Source of the DNA: Gossypium raimondii
Lineage: Eukaryota > Streptophyta > Magnoliopsida > Malvales > Malvaceae
Direction: 5' to 3'
DNA: 64,000 nt
Assembly: GCF_025698545.1 (NCBI RefSeq)
Contig: NC_068567.1
Location: 60,269,371 to 60,333,370 of the forward strand
The position numbers and the translations under genes are program-made. Below the pieces are notes generated by a model that worked only from the letters and a program-made list of their open reading frames with translations, ran no database searches and was not told where the DNA came from. Position 1 is the first letter of the stretch. Every line of letters begins with the position of its first letter. This document shows positions 24,051 through 36,453 of the stretch, one piece after another.

Positions 24051-24871
24051 TAGAATTAGTTTGAATGATTTTATCATGTTATCATATTCAAAATATACTA
24101 GAAGAATTTATACCTTGAGTAAAGGTGGCTGTCATCCTTGTTCAATTCTTTCTTCGTTTTTGTATATAGGTTCGGTTATCAACAACCTGTAGCCGTCTAA
24201 ACGTACAGCCACTATGAGTAATCTACACTAGGGATTTAGAAAACCTTTATAAGGTTGAGATTCACTTTGTCAAGATAGTATTAGCAATCTAATCATGCGA
24301 ATCCACACCTTTTCCGGTGTCTATCTCAATACCCAAAAGAAAACTAAAAACATAAATTTAAAGAATAATTTTGGTCTATTTTACTTTTGTTTATTCTGAA
24401 AAAAGAAGAAAAAAAAAACTACCAGAGATATGTGCTAGGGTTTTAATCAACTTTTGATTAATTGTATTTTAACCCTTGAATTTTGTTGAATTATTCAATT
24501 TACTATTTTTTTCATTTTAGTTTTCAAATTCAATTATCGTGTGCGACCCATTAGGCTTCCAATTATGTTAGCGAGAAATATAATTTATTTCAATCTGTAA
24601 ATAATTATATTTGTAGATTCATGAGCGATATCTAGCAACATATGATGACCCCTAATTATTGGGATAGTCAAAATATATTTTAGACAAAGTCTTTTAGTGT
24701 TTGGTATTTATATGTAATTTGAACAATTCATCATATATCTCAAATAAGCTAAAAGTCATGGCACAGTGTCTACCTTTGCTTATTCATGTTAGTCTACAAC
24801 TCATATTAATTCTGACTAATTATCTTTGCCAAAGACTTATGGCTAGTACACGTCAAAAGCATATAGGATAT
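24051..24871. other. Unassigned repeat-like sequence
   Basis: Contains AACAACCTGTAGCCGTCTAA, CCACACCTTTTCCGGTGTC and later AT-rich stretches. It looks like LTR debris (possibly Copia-type) but I find neither ends nor coding motifs. It ends abruptly where the duplicated xylanase segment starts at 24872. Confidence 0.35.
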
Positions 24872-25916
24872 CCCCAACCGAATTAATTTAGTTAATCGAC
24901 CGATTAACCGAATTAATTTGGTTTGGTCGGTTAAATCGGTTTTACTCAAAATTTACACACCTCTATATATAATAACTAGCTTTTAACGGTAGGAATAGAT
25001 AAAATTTTTAATAAAAGGATTAATTTACTCTTTGATCTAGTGTATAGAAATTAATTTATCTATTTTTTAATAAAGATGGCAAAATACAATCAAACCTTTA
25101 ATATAAAAGTCTTCATGGTACTTTTGCCAAAATATAGATTATTGTTATTTGTGAAAAATTAAAAGGGAATTTTACCTTTTTAATGTATCGATCTTGAATT
25201 GATGTGTTCTTGCTCTGAATAAATTTTTAAAAAAAATTGTTAACTGTTTAAATTTGATGTGTTTTGATTCTCTCGAGAGTTTTATGGGTTCATAGATTAA
25301 TTGGTACATCACACAAGTTAAGTATTGATCTTGATTAGAATTTTATTTCTCTATTGTGTCAAGAGGTTTAAACTCCTTGATTAGTTTCGATGTTTTCGTC
25401 TATTTTGACAGAGCCAGGGTTTTTGTCATAGTTGAGAGAAAAACTCGGCCCGCAATGGCAAAGCCAAGGGTAGGGCCTTGACTCCCTTGATTAAATGGGA
25501 AAATTTTTCTTTAGTCTCTCTTAAAAATTACATCATTCAATTAAATCCTTTAATCATTTGAATGAATGAAAAAAAATTGTATTTTTGACACCTCTAAAAA
25601 ATTAATAAATAATTTAAGTATTTTTTAATACAAAATTTTTAACCTTAATCCTTCTATAATTTCATAATTTTACGCCCCCCCCCCCAAATTTTCTTGCTTA
25701 GCACTTGCGTGTCCAAAAGCAATAACTAACTTGTGTGATGTACCCCTTCACTAAGGATGAATTCAGAATTTTTTTTCTTTCTGAAAGAACCAAAATTAAA
25801 TTATAAATTATAATAAGAGCTACCATACAATTTTATCATTCTTGAAAACAAAAATGCAATTTTAATACATATGAACATATATGTTATGATACTTGCCATC
25901 ATCGGCCCAAAACCTA
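24872..25916 (-). pseudogene. Duplicated fragment of xylanase 2 (intron 4 - exon 5 - intron 5)
   Basis: Matches 13199-14288 end to end with small changes: the right third of the TTAACCGAAT MITE, intron-5 sequence, exon 5, then most of intron 4 up to CGGCCCAAAACCTA. The relic exon is 25176-25214. It keeps acceptor and GTAA donor, but has lost 60 bp (20 codons) in the middle, leaving S-K-N-T-S-I joined to Q-D-R-Y-I-K-K. No other xylanase exon is nearby, so it cannot make an enzyme. Confidence 0.9.
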
Positions 25917-25918
25917 TG

Positions 25919-26524
25919 TCCAATGTGCAATCATATAAATGAACTTTGATTTTTTTGCGATTTTATATATGAAATTTTAATTTGATTTGATTTAATTTTT
26001 AAAAACTAGTAACAACATTATCAATTTGGCACCATTTTATGTTGGATATTACATATACAAACAATTATATCAATAAAATGTGATAATAATTGTATGTATT
26101 CATTTCTTTAAATGTATACAATTGAATCAAAATTTAAGTTTCATACATACATATTAATAACAATACAAGTTTTGTAACACCCCAACCCGTATCCCTCACC
26201 GGAACCGGGTTACGAAGCATTACCGGAGATTACAGATCAAACAGACAGAAATCTCAAACATTTTATATCATCAAAACAAGTCATCAAAGCATCAATTTAA
26301 TCCAAATTATAAGCTCTCCAAAATTAATCTTATAATTTCATTTACAATCAAACCACAAAATAACTATTATTTAGACACTCTAGGTACATGTCGACACAAA
26401 GAAATAAACATCACCATGTTTGAGTTCGGGATCGTTTTTGGATACTGAATCAACGATCAAACTTAAGTACTTAACCTGCTCACGGAAAATAAAACCGTAC
26501 GCTGAGTAAAAACTCAGTGGTATT
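25919..26524. repeat. Direct repeat, copy B (matches 20362-20967)
   Basis: Second copy of the 606-bp direct repeat; it joins the xylanase-2 fragment directly at 25917. Here the LTR part continues uninterrupted into the complete solo LTR. Confidence 0.85.
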
Positions 26525-28233
26525 TTTATAATCCGAATTATTAAAAAAATAAAACAATAAAATATGTATAATAAGATGTTAAGCACAATTGAACATTTAA
26601 AATCACACAATACTCAATTTTCATCACTTGTTATATATAATAATTTTCCATAATTTATTCACGTATTATTTAAACAATGGCATTATCGATTCCACATTCA
26701 ATTTATGAATATATATAACTCGTGTATTCCATGTATTTACAACATATTTCACATTCTATTTTTAATTTACTATCTCATATTCTTAGCCTAAAGTAGATTT
26801 TATAGAACACACCGGATATACAGAACAAATACAGAGGTGCATTATTATGCACTAATGAACAAATAGCACTAAAGTGCTATACAGAGAGCACTAATGTGCT
26901 AATAATCAGAGAGCACTAATGTGCTAATAATCAAATAGCGCGCTAAAGTTCCTTAATGACATGCCATTAATATCCCAGTAGTTTTAAATTTCGTCTATTT
27001 GGCCATTAAAATTGAATTTTATACATATAAAAAACAATCCAATTATCATATTTGCACAATTTCACATTTACACATATATATTCATAATATATATATTCCA
27101 ATCCAATTCAACCAAGATAATTTCATCACAGACCAAAGCAATCCATTTCAATTGTAAAATACAATAATCCTCACCTCAATCACTTACCATAACATTTAAT
27201 TAGCATACAACAATTAACAATTAGATTCGGATTATAGAAATACAAACTAAAAATTCCGAGCTATTCCTCATCCGCTATATTTTTTCCTTTTTTTTTAGTC
27301 GAGAATTCCGGTACGACGCTAGCTATGGAATTAAAACAATTAAAAATCATCAATAAAACACCATTCAATCTCAAATTAAATATTTCAATTTTTACTCAAT
27401 ATTTTCTAAATTTCAATTTAGTCCCTACTATTCAAAACTTATGTTTTATTTTACAAATCAACCATTTACTAACTCCTAACTTGAAATTCAATCAATTTAA
27501 CCCCTAATTCATCAATTAATTCAACATGAACAACATCTAAAATTTACTAACTTTCAAAATTTCAACTTAAATCAAGTAGTATTTTGTTCTAGGATTCCAA
27601 AACATCAAAATTATAAGAAAATGGACTAATTTAACTTACCAAATTAAGCTTGGAACTTCAAAACCCCAATTTTTCCTTTTCTTTCATTCCTTCTTTCCTT
27701 CTCTGTTTCGTTTTTCAATTCTGTTTCTTCCTTCTTTTCTATTTGTTTGTTTTATTAGTTAATGTAATATAATAATACAATATAATAATATTTTAATCTA
27801 AAATATCTTATACTTAAATAATAAGTAAATTATACATATTATTACAAATGTATGTATATATTTTATTACACATGTATTGTATTTTTACCACACAAGTGTC
27901 ACATTTTTAGTTTATTTACTAATTTAGTCCCTTAATTTTGTCTATTTCATAATTAAACTTTCACAATCAATTCAATTTAATCCTTTTATCTAATTAACCT
28001 TAATTAAGTCAAATTCACCTAATCAAAACCTAATTAACTACACAACTAGCTTTGTAAATATTTATTAAAATATTTACGAATCTGATTTACCGGAACGGAG
28101 TCTCGAAAATACATTTTTAAAAAAAATCACATTTGACTCGTAAATATTAAATAATAATATTTACAAACTTACTCGTCAAATTTAGTGGCCTCGAACCACT
28201 ATTTCTGACTCCACTAAAAATCGCGTTGTTACA
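26173..28233. mobile_element. Solo LTR (2061 bp) with 5-bp target duplication
   Basis: Starts TGTAACACCCCAACCCG and ends ATCGCGTTGTTACA; short inverted ends TGTAACA/TGTTACA. Perfect 5-bp duplication AGTTT at 26168-26172 and 28234-28238. No internal region, so it is the product of LTR-LTR recombination. Inside are repeats of AGAGCACTAATGTGCTAATAA near 26880-26940. A Ty3/gypsy origin is likely from the LTR style, but not proved. Confidence 0.88.
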
Positions 28234-28238
28234 AGTTT

Positions 28239-29160
28239 CATGTGTATAGTCGCACTAACTAAAAGTTCATGTATTAAATTACACATTGAAGCAAAGTTCA
28301 TATATAATATTTATATTTATATTTATCTTGAAATTAAAATATCTATTTAGTATTATTGAAAGGGGTTAACTCATTCGAGAGAAGTTTTTAAAGTGTTTCC
28401 CGTCGAGCAACCAACCTCAAGTGGTACTATACTTAAAATTATGTTGCCTAAGTTCCATAGATTTGTGGTTTGAGTCTCCACACACCTAGCTTACCTTCAT
28501 AATTAACATCACACTCTATATTGACACTTTTCCTTTCAATTTTAAAGATTGTATTTGTTTATCACCACCAAAGGAAGTGCCCCCTTTGTGAACCATTTAT
28601 ATATATATGACTCTCAACGAAGGCAAAGGACAAAATCTTGACACAGGGACAACAATTTTGATCTCCTTTGAGTCTTAAATATCACCACCAAAGGAGGCGA
28701 CTTCTTTCATAAACCATACATGGCTTTCAACAACAATAGAAAACAAAACCTTAACATAGAATAATATTTTTTATTATTAGGGACCAATCAATTGCACGAC
28801 AAATAATATTTTAAAAACCTCTTCTAAAGAAGTTCCCTCTACTTTATTCACTTTTGGGAGCAGTAATAATTTAATACCAACAATAAGAAAATATAGTCAA
28901 AGGCGGAAATACTTTTAAAAAAAATAGAAAGAAAGTTAAAGGCTAAATGAAGTTACGAAGCAAAAGCTGGTACTGGTCCTTGTTCCGGCCTGTTGGCTTG
29001 CTGTGTTTGGTTTCAGAATGCACGGGTCACATGTCCAAGGTTCGAGGGCCGGTGCCTGAGAGAAGAAGAGAAAGAAAGAGAATGAAGCAAATCCAAAATA
29101 AGAGGTATTCCAAAATACCTCCCTTTTGCCAATTCTTTTTGTAAAGGCTTTCTTTTTGCA
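28239..29160. other. Region upstream of DNA polymerase kappa
   Basis: AT-rich to about 28930, then a more balanced stretch (28950-29100) that may include promoter or leader sequence of the polymerase gene. Two similar words ATCACCACCAAAGGA at about 28562 and 28681 mark a small diverged duplication. No gene of its own. Confidence 0.4.
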
Positions 29161-29412
29161 AAGGCTTTCTTCCCTTTCCTTCTCCAGTTTTTTAATTACA
29201 CGTTGGCGCTCTCTTTTTGCAAAGACTTTCTTCCCTTTCCTTCTCCAGTTTTTTAATTACACGTTGGCGCTCTCTTTTTGCAAAGGCTTTCTTCCCTTTC
29301 CTTCTCCAGCAAGCATCCTTTTGCCAATTCTTTTTTATATATTTAGGTTTTTAATTACACCTTGGCGCACTCTTTTTCCAAAGGCTTTCTTCCCTCTCCT
29401 TCTCCAGCAAGC
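29161..29412 (+). repeat. Tandemly repeated leader in front of polymerase kappa
   Basis: The block AAGGCTTTCTTCCCTTTCC...TCTCCAG starts at 29161, 29222, 29283 and 29381. The first two units are 61 bp (ending CGTTGGCGCTCTCTTTTTGC); the third is 98 bp. The fourth runs into the start codon: CCAGCAAGCATGG, where the third has CCAGCAAGCATCC. The pyrimidine-rich character suits a 5' leader. Confidence 0.85.
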
Positions 29413-32400
29413 ATGGAAGAAAGCGAAAGTGCGAGCGATAAACCGCGGCCATGGCAATCTTATCACACTGTTTACACCAACGCCAAAGCAGGTAATACTC
29501 AAATCTTTTCTTTTTACTTGATTTCTGATCCATCATCAAATCACTTCTCGCTTTCCTTCTTGTTCAATTTTCTAGGATTATTCAATGTTTATTCGCCGTT
29601 TCAGTTATCAATTCACCTCCAAATCTTCTTTTATGAACGAATAGAATTTGAAAATTTAATAACCGTTAGTTGATCCTTTTTTAAAGGTATGGATGGAGTT
29701 GATAAAGAAAAAGTTCAGAGAGTAGTGTATGAGATGAGCAAAGGATCAAAATATTTCGAAAATGAAGAGCGAAAGGAGGCTTTACTTCGGCAAAAAATAG
29801 AGCATATGCGAGCTCGAGCTGCGAAGCTTTCCGCTGCTGATTTATCTCATTATCAAAAGGTTCTTTTAATTCCGCTTTATACGAATTGCAAAAGTCGAAA
29901 TTATGTTTAAGTAAATAAATGATTTGCTATTTTTCTTAGGTTGCGGATAAGAGAATTTTAGAGCTCGATTCTACACGTGACCTTTCTAGGATTTGGTTAC
30001 ATGTAGATATGGATGCTTTTTATGCGGCTGTTGAAACTTTGAGTAATCCTTCGTTGAAGGGTAAACCGATGGCTGTTGGTAGTATGTCTATGATTTCCAC
30101 TGCTAATTATGAGGTTTGAATCGCTTCACACAATTAAATTGGTGAAAACTGATTTGTTTCTGTAAAAATTACTCTTACTAAATTTCAATCACTCTGTAGG
30201 CTCGCAAATTTGGCGTTCGTGCTGCCATGCCTGGGTTCATTGCGCTTGAATTATGTCCAGATTTGATATTTGTCCCCACAGATTTCAAGAAATATACTTA
30301 TTATAGTGATTTAACTAGAAAAGGTTAGATGCTTTGCTTTTTAAACAGAGTTCTTGATGCAATTCTGGGTTATGGTTTGCTGATCTGTTATATTGCATAT
30401 GTTCCTCTATGATAGTTTTTTGGGACTATGATCCTAATTTCATGGCTGCCAGTTTGGATGAAGCTTACCTTGATATTACTAAGGTTTGCGAAGAACGAAG
30501 CATTACTGGTGCAGAAGTAAGTTTGTACTATCAGTTTGTTTTTCCGGCTGCTTAACTGATGATCTTTTATGCTGATGCCATCTTTTGTCTTTCTATTTAG
30601 ATTGCTGAAGAACTCAGATCTAGAGTACATGAAGAGACTGGTTTGACATGTAGTGTTGGAGTGGCTCCAAATCGCTTACTTGCTAAGGTTCTATTTTCTG
30701 TTCTTGGCATATAATTGCAGTTGAGAAGCTGCATCTGCAATTGTCGTCACTATGAATTTTGCTATTGTAGCATTGTCAAATCAAAATTGGAATATTGCAT
30801 TTTATGCAGAAATTCTACAATTTTCCATAGGAAGTTATTTCTTCAAATTGATGAGGTCAGTAGTAATGTTGGATGAAAATGTGACAACTCTTTTGTTGAT
30901 TAACAATACTTTGTTCTTGACTGTTAACTTGTTTGGATTATGTTTACCAGATTTAGTTTTACGGAATATAGAATATTTCAAATTCAGTTTGCCTGTCACA
31001 GTTTCTGTGTGTAGTCAATTCATCAAAAGCAAAGAAATCACAGTGGACATTCCATAATATCGTCACAGCTAGTTGTTTACACCTTTCTTTGTTGCCCCTT
31101 CTGAATGTATTCAAATTTTCCCCTCAGGTTTGCTCAGATATTAACAAGCCAAATGGGCAGTTTGTTTTACCAAATGACCGCATGGCTGTCATGACATTTA
31201 TATCCTCACTTCCTATTCGGAAGGTATTCTTTGATCAGCTAATCTTTAGTTCTTGTTTCAAACTTTGTATCTTTGATTTGTTATGAAGTCCTTAACGATT
31301 TAATTTTCCTTGGATAAGAAACAAGAAAAAATGATTTCATTTCTTAACTGGACAAAAGGTTTCTATCTGAAAAAAGTGGAGATTGAGAAAACTGAATTTG
31401 CAGATTGGGGGTATAGGCAAGGTGACGGAAAATATTTTAAAGGGTGTTTTCGGAATCAGTACTTGTGAAGAGATGCTGCAGAAAGGCAGTTTCCTCTGTG
31501 CGCTATTTTCTCATTCTTCATCAGGTTAGCATACTGATAAGGAGTCTCTACTGTTCAAGACTGAGTGATTATCGTAGGAAATTTTATGAAACTGCACATA
31601 CGGTGGGGATAATTGTCCTGCATTCCCTTATGGCTATAGTCAGCTGTGTCAACTTTACTTGTCAAAACCTAGTGATTTCAGTTGAGGTTGACTTTTATTC
31701 AGAGCTTTCTGAAGCATTTGGCAGTCATAGCATGTGTTAAATCTCCTTTGCTGATAGATACTTAATTTGATGTGATTCTGCGAAACAAAAAGAAAGGGGT
31801 TAACTGTGAATGAGTTCTGTTATAAGTATTCAGCACAATGTTTCTAAGTTCTTGAATTGATTTTACATAATCAATAATCAATGAGGCTAAAGTGACCATC
31901 AAAGTAAATGTATTTTCATGCATAGAGAGGGAATGAATTTTATGGGATTCTGATCCCTTTTTCCTAATGATTTTAGATTTCTTCCTATCTGTTGGATTGG
32001 GCCTTGGAGGGACGGATACTCCTGAGGCCAGGTTTCGGAAAAGTATCAGCAGTGAGAGGACATTTTCTGCAACAGAGGATGCTGCATTGCTTTATCAGAA
32101 ATTAGGTAGACAGTCTCAATTTTTTTTTCTCCTTTGAATTCATAGATTGGTGGTTTCTTTTCTGCTGTTCTTTTCATAGTCATGTGTTTAGTACTTCCTT
32201 AAGGTGAAAATGGTTTTTAAACAGTTGAGCTTCAGCAAATTAAATTAATAGTTTATTTGAGGGAGGTATCAATATCAATGTTTTAGCAGCACCATTTTGA
32301 TAAGATTGTTAAGATGGATGACGGAATGCACCTCACTGGACGCTGTTTGGCTTGGGATATTTTGCAAAATGTCTCCTAGCTTGTTTGGCATTCAGAATCC

Positions 32401-34526
32401 ATTCAGCTATCCTCCTTATAATTGTACCCTTAATATAGGCAGCTTTTATGTTGGATTAAACTTGTCTTCCCCGTGTGTGTGTTTGTGTCAAAGCAATTTA
32501 GGTGGCATTGTCTTCAAAACTCACTAATCATTTATCTCAGCAATTGAGCTTTGTTCTGTTTGTATTTGTAGCTGATATTGCAGAGATGCTGTCAGCTGAC
32601 ATGCAAAAAGAGGGCCTTTCTGGACGAACATTAACTCTTAAATTAAAAACTGCATCTTTTGAGGTACATCCATGAAATCATGATACCTCATTGCTTTTCT
32701 CTTTTTCTTTCCTTTTATGCTCAATGACAAGCGGCAAAATTTAAAGGAATGGTTGGTTATATATTTGAAATGGGCCAATTCTGGTTTCAGATTCTTTTCT
32801 CTCAGGCTTCTTTTTTACCTTTTATCCCAAGGATTAATAGCAATTGTATTTATATTTAAAATTTTGCTGACATGTTATCCATTATTGGCTTTATTTCCTC
32901 TTATCTTTTGGTGCCTTCCCTTTTTGTGTTCGTAGCTGATATGGACTACAATCTTCAGGTTCGTACAAGGGCTGTCACCTTGCAGAAATATATTTCTTCA
33001 AGTGATGACATCCTAAAACACGCTTCAAACTTATTAAAGGCGGAGCTCCCTATTTCGTTGAGACTGATAGGTAGACTTTATGTGTTGCCTGTTATTATCT
33101 ATTATTTAATGGCTATGGAGCAGGAAAGAAAACATGGGTAGAATAAGTCTTTGTTGTCTGCATATTATATCGGTGCATTTATGTTCTTTGCTGTTAGGTC
33201 TGCGAGTGTCTCATTTCAATGAAGATAAGGGGGGTGTACCTGGTGACCCTACACAAAAAACTCTCACTACGTTTTTTAAATCAGGAGATGCTTCTAGAAG
33301 AACTGGGGATGATCAACGCTCCTTAGGTTCAGATTTGAGTGATCTCCACTTCATAAGTGAAAAGGAAACTGCCATTTCTCTTGACAACAATGAGACATGT
33401 CACCATGAGTTCGGAGATCCATTTGAGAGGAAGCATTTATCAGATATAGATGACAAAAATTGCATTTCCAGCATAAATGCTTGTGAAATGGAGAAAATTG
33501 AACTTTCTAGCAACAAAACTGCGGCCATGGTACTTGTTAAAATTTGTTCTACCCTACCCTAGTAATTCCTTTTTTGTTTATCTTATCACTCCATAATGCT
33601 TTAATATTATGATGCATTTATCTATTTCCCTAGGTGAATACCGCCGATGTGAAAGAGCGGACCACAAAATCTCCTAAAAGAGACTTATCACGAGTGTCAG
33701 AAGATGATTCGTCTGTCCAGAGGGAACCGGAGGACAGCAATCCGGACAGATTAAACAAAGAACCTAGTACCTCCGGAAATGAGGAATTTTTTTCATTAAA
33801 TCAGATGGAAATGTTATTTTGGGTGGATGACTACAAGTGTTCATTGTGTGGGGCTGAATTACCTTCAAGTTTTGTTGAAGAAAGACAAGAGCACTCTGAT
33901 TTCCATCTTGCCGAGAGGCTTCAGGAGGAGGAATCTGGTACAGGCTCGAGCTCTTTGATTCCAAGGCTAAGGTACTACAAATTTCTCTTTTGGTAGAAAA
34001 GGTACTACAAATTTTAAATAGAATTGTAGTAAATAACTCCTATTTGATGACTTATAAAATTAGCAAGCAACATCAAGCAAATTTTGACCAACTCGAGCTG
34101 CAACCATGTTGATTCTCTTTTTCTCCTCTTCCCCTAAACAATGTTGATGTGTTTAATATAAGCATACTGCATCCAGAGCGGATAATGTTATATGATTTGC
34201 ATGTTTGGTATTTTCAGATCTATGAGAAAAATATTAATGGGAAATTTAGATGGAGAATTTAGCATATTCCTTTTGTTCTTGGCATGTTGGGATTATAGTT
34301 TAACGTTTGTATTCCCTTTGGTGATTTTGCTAATGGTTTTAATTTACTTGTTATAAATGTAGAGTTGTGCGGTTGATCTAATAAATTTTGATGTGTTGTT
34401 AGGATTGTCCCAAAGGATTGTAGTGGGAGCCCAAATAGACGTAAGAAGCATAAATCGTCACCAAAACAGGGGATGCATCTGCCAATTGATTCATTCTTTA
34501 CCAAGAAGAGCAGTGGGCAATTGTAA
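29413..34526 (+). CDS. POLK: DNA polymerase kappa (Y-family translesion polymerase)
   Basis: Fourteen exons: 29413-29491, 29687-29859, 29940-30113, 30200-30323, 30416-30516, 30601-30687, 31128-31223, 31404-31524, 31977-32105, 32572-32663, 32959-33070, 33198-33529, 33634-33971, 34403-34526; 693 aa, all phases consistent, all borders GT-AG. Inserts bases opposite damaged DNA and extends mismatched ends, in the nucleus. Catalytic carboxylates are Asp107 ([11 protein letters not shown]), Asp198 and Glu199 (SLDEAYLDI), at the same numbers as human pol kappa. The helix-hairpin-helix block [12 protein letters not shown] and little-finger sequence [16 protein letters not shown] follow. The C-terminal third has one C2H2 ubiquitin-binding-like zinc finger (Cys609, Cys612, His627, His631) and ends in a PCNA-binding-like IDSFFTKK. 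Size is close to the Arabidopsis protein. Start chosen at the fourth leader repeat; no upstream in-frame extension has family similarity. Confidence 0.95.
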
Positions 34527-36453
34527 TAATGTATGTCTAATTTTTTATTAATCTTACACCGGTTTTGTATATAATCTTTTCTTCCATTAATAGAATATTA
34601 ATTTATTGGTATTATTCATCACTGCTATGAAAATGTTGGTTTGTATAAGTGGAGTTTTATGGGCAACTAGTTCCTTTTTTTCTTTAAACTCAGCTGTTCA
34701 GCTACGATCTAAGAGGAGTTCTAAAGGCTCAAGCTGACTGGTCTACAGTAAGTGCAGGTCCTTGACCTACTTCCTGAGTAATAAGCCTTGAGATTTAAAT
34801 AGCATTATTTTAATGGATATTTTTGTGATTATGAATAATACTGAATATTAGGGTAAACTACAGGTGAACCAACTATGGGCGATTTTTTTTTTATCATCCA
34901 AATATTGGTTTGTTTCTTTTTTGGTAATCTAATTATGAATTCTTTTAAAATTAATTACCTAACTAATCGAGGTTTTTTTTCTTTCTATTTTCCATTAATT
35001 GCACTAATAGGAGGGTGATGTGATAGTTAAAAATCGGTATAAGAACAAATTTAGCTTTCAACTTTCATGTATTATATTAATTTAGTCAATTTTAAAAAAT
35101 TAACCTTCAAAATTTATAAATCATCTCAATTTGACCTTAATTTTAAAAATTCAAAGAAATATATAAAATACATAAATATTTTTAGAAAATATGATAATAA
35201 ATTTAAATTTAAAATTTTATTGATATTTATATATTAAATTTTTATATTTATATATTTTAAGTTTATTATATATCTTTTGACCAAAATATTTATGATTATT
35301 ATTTATTTCTTTGAATTTTTATAATCGGGATCAAATTGAGACCATTTGTAAACTTTGAGAGTTAATTTTTAAATTTATGACTAAATTGATTTAATATGTA
35401 GAAGTTTAGGGTTAATTTTGCTATTATACTAGCTTTTAATTACCATGTCATCTTCACGTTAATGCCATTAATGGAAATGGACTAAAAAAGACAATCTCAA
35501 TGAGTTGGGTGATCAATTTAGAAAATTCATAATTGGATGACCAAAAAGAAACAAACCATTCATTAGAAAATTATTTTAAAAGATTTATAGTTGAGTGATA
35601 AAAAGAAAATGATCCATAATTAGGTTACATGCGTGCGTTTACTTAAATATTTATTATCTAACCCCAACTCTTGATCTAGTAGCATTGATGTGTTCACTTT
35701 GAATATATATTGTATTATGAAAATTTAATTAGTAATCCCATTAAATTTTTATTAAACATATTTTTATATATGATTATTAAATATTTTTATTTTAAATATC
35801 CTAGTTAATCATATTAACAATTAAATTTAAATTTTAAAATTAAAAAAACACTTTAAAAAATTTAGACTTAATCATATTTTAACCAATAAAATATAAGGGA
35901 TAAATCTCAAATTTATGCATGAACTTTGATTCAATGTGTAATTTGATACATGAACTTTAATTTGGTATAATTACACGTATGAAATTTTAATTTTGATTCA
36001 AATGTATATATAAAACTTCAGTTTTATTCAATTATACACGTTTAAATAAATAAATTCATTAGTTTAGTTTTTATTTTAAATAAATATAATTATTTTTATA
36101 TGCAATATATAAATATAAAATTATGTTATATTAATAAATATGTTAATAATCTATAAGAATTGGATTAAATGAAAAGTTTGTATATAAAATTACATAAAAT
36201 TAATATTTATGTATAAAATTACATATTAAACCAAAATTGTATATTGTTTTGAGATTTATCTAAAATATAATAAATTGTTATTTGCTTATATTCCGATTTC
36301 AGGCTCGTCCAAAAATAAAAAATAAAAATTTCAGGCATTAACCCGATTTTTTGTCAGAGAAAAAACGCGCCGTTTAGTACACAAACAACAAAACAGTAAA
36401 GGAAGGAGCCGGGAGGAGAAAAGAAGGGGAAAGAAAACAGCAGCTTGAAGAGA
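34527..36453. other. Intergenic region between POLK and the RlmN-like gene
   Basis: POLK 3' UTR lies in the first few hundred bases. The middle is a nested inverted-repeat element (listed); 35650-36290 is AT-rich with mirrored TGAACTTTGATT-type blocks. About 36310-36453 is the probable leader and promoter of the next gene. Confidence 0.5.
34852..35642. repeat. Nested inverted-repeat element (MITE in MITE)
   Basis: Outer ends GTAAACTACAGGTGAACC and (inverted) GGTTACATGCGTGCGTTTAC; outer arms pair blocks such as ATCATCCAAATATTGG with GGATGACCAAAAAG. The centre (about 35045-35430) is a second hairpin with arms TTTAGTCAATTTT... and ...ATGACTAAATTGATT. No target duplication resolved. Confidence 0.55.

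Noticed and set aside
29126..29521. 131-codon plus-strand frame across the polymerase kappa leader
   Set aside because: It is a product of the tandem leader repeats in another frame and overlaps the real start out of frame.
33120..33200. Extra exon in polymerase kappa between exons 11 and 12
   Set aside because: An open frame exists but phase and family length are satisfied without it; splice signals at 33070 and 33198 are good.
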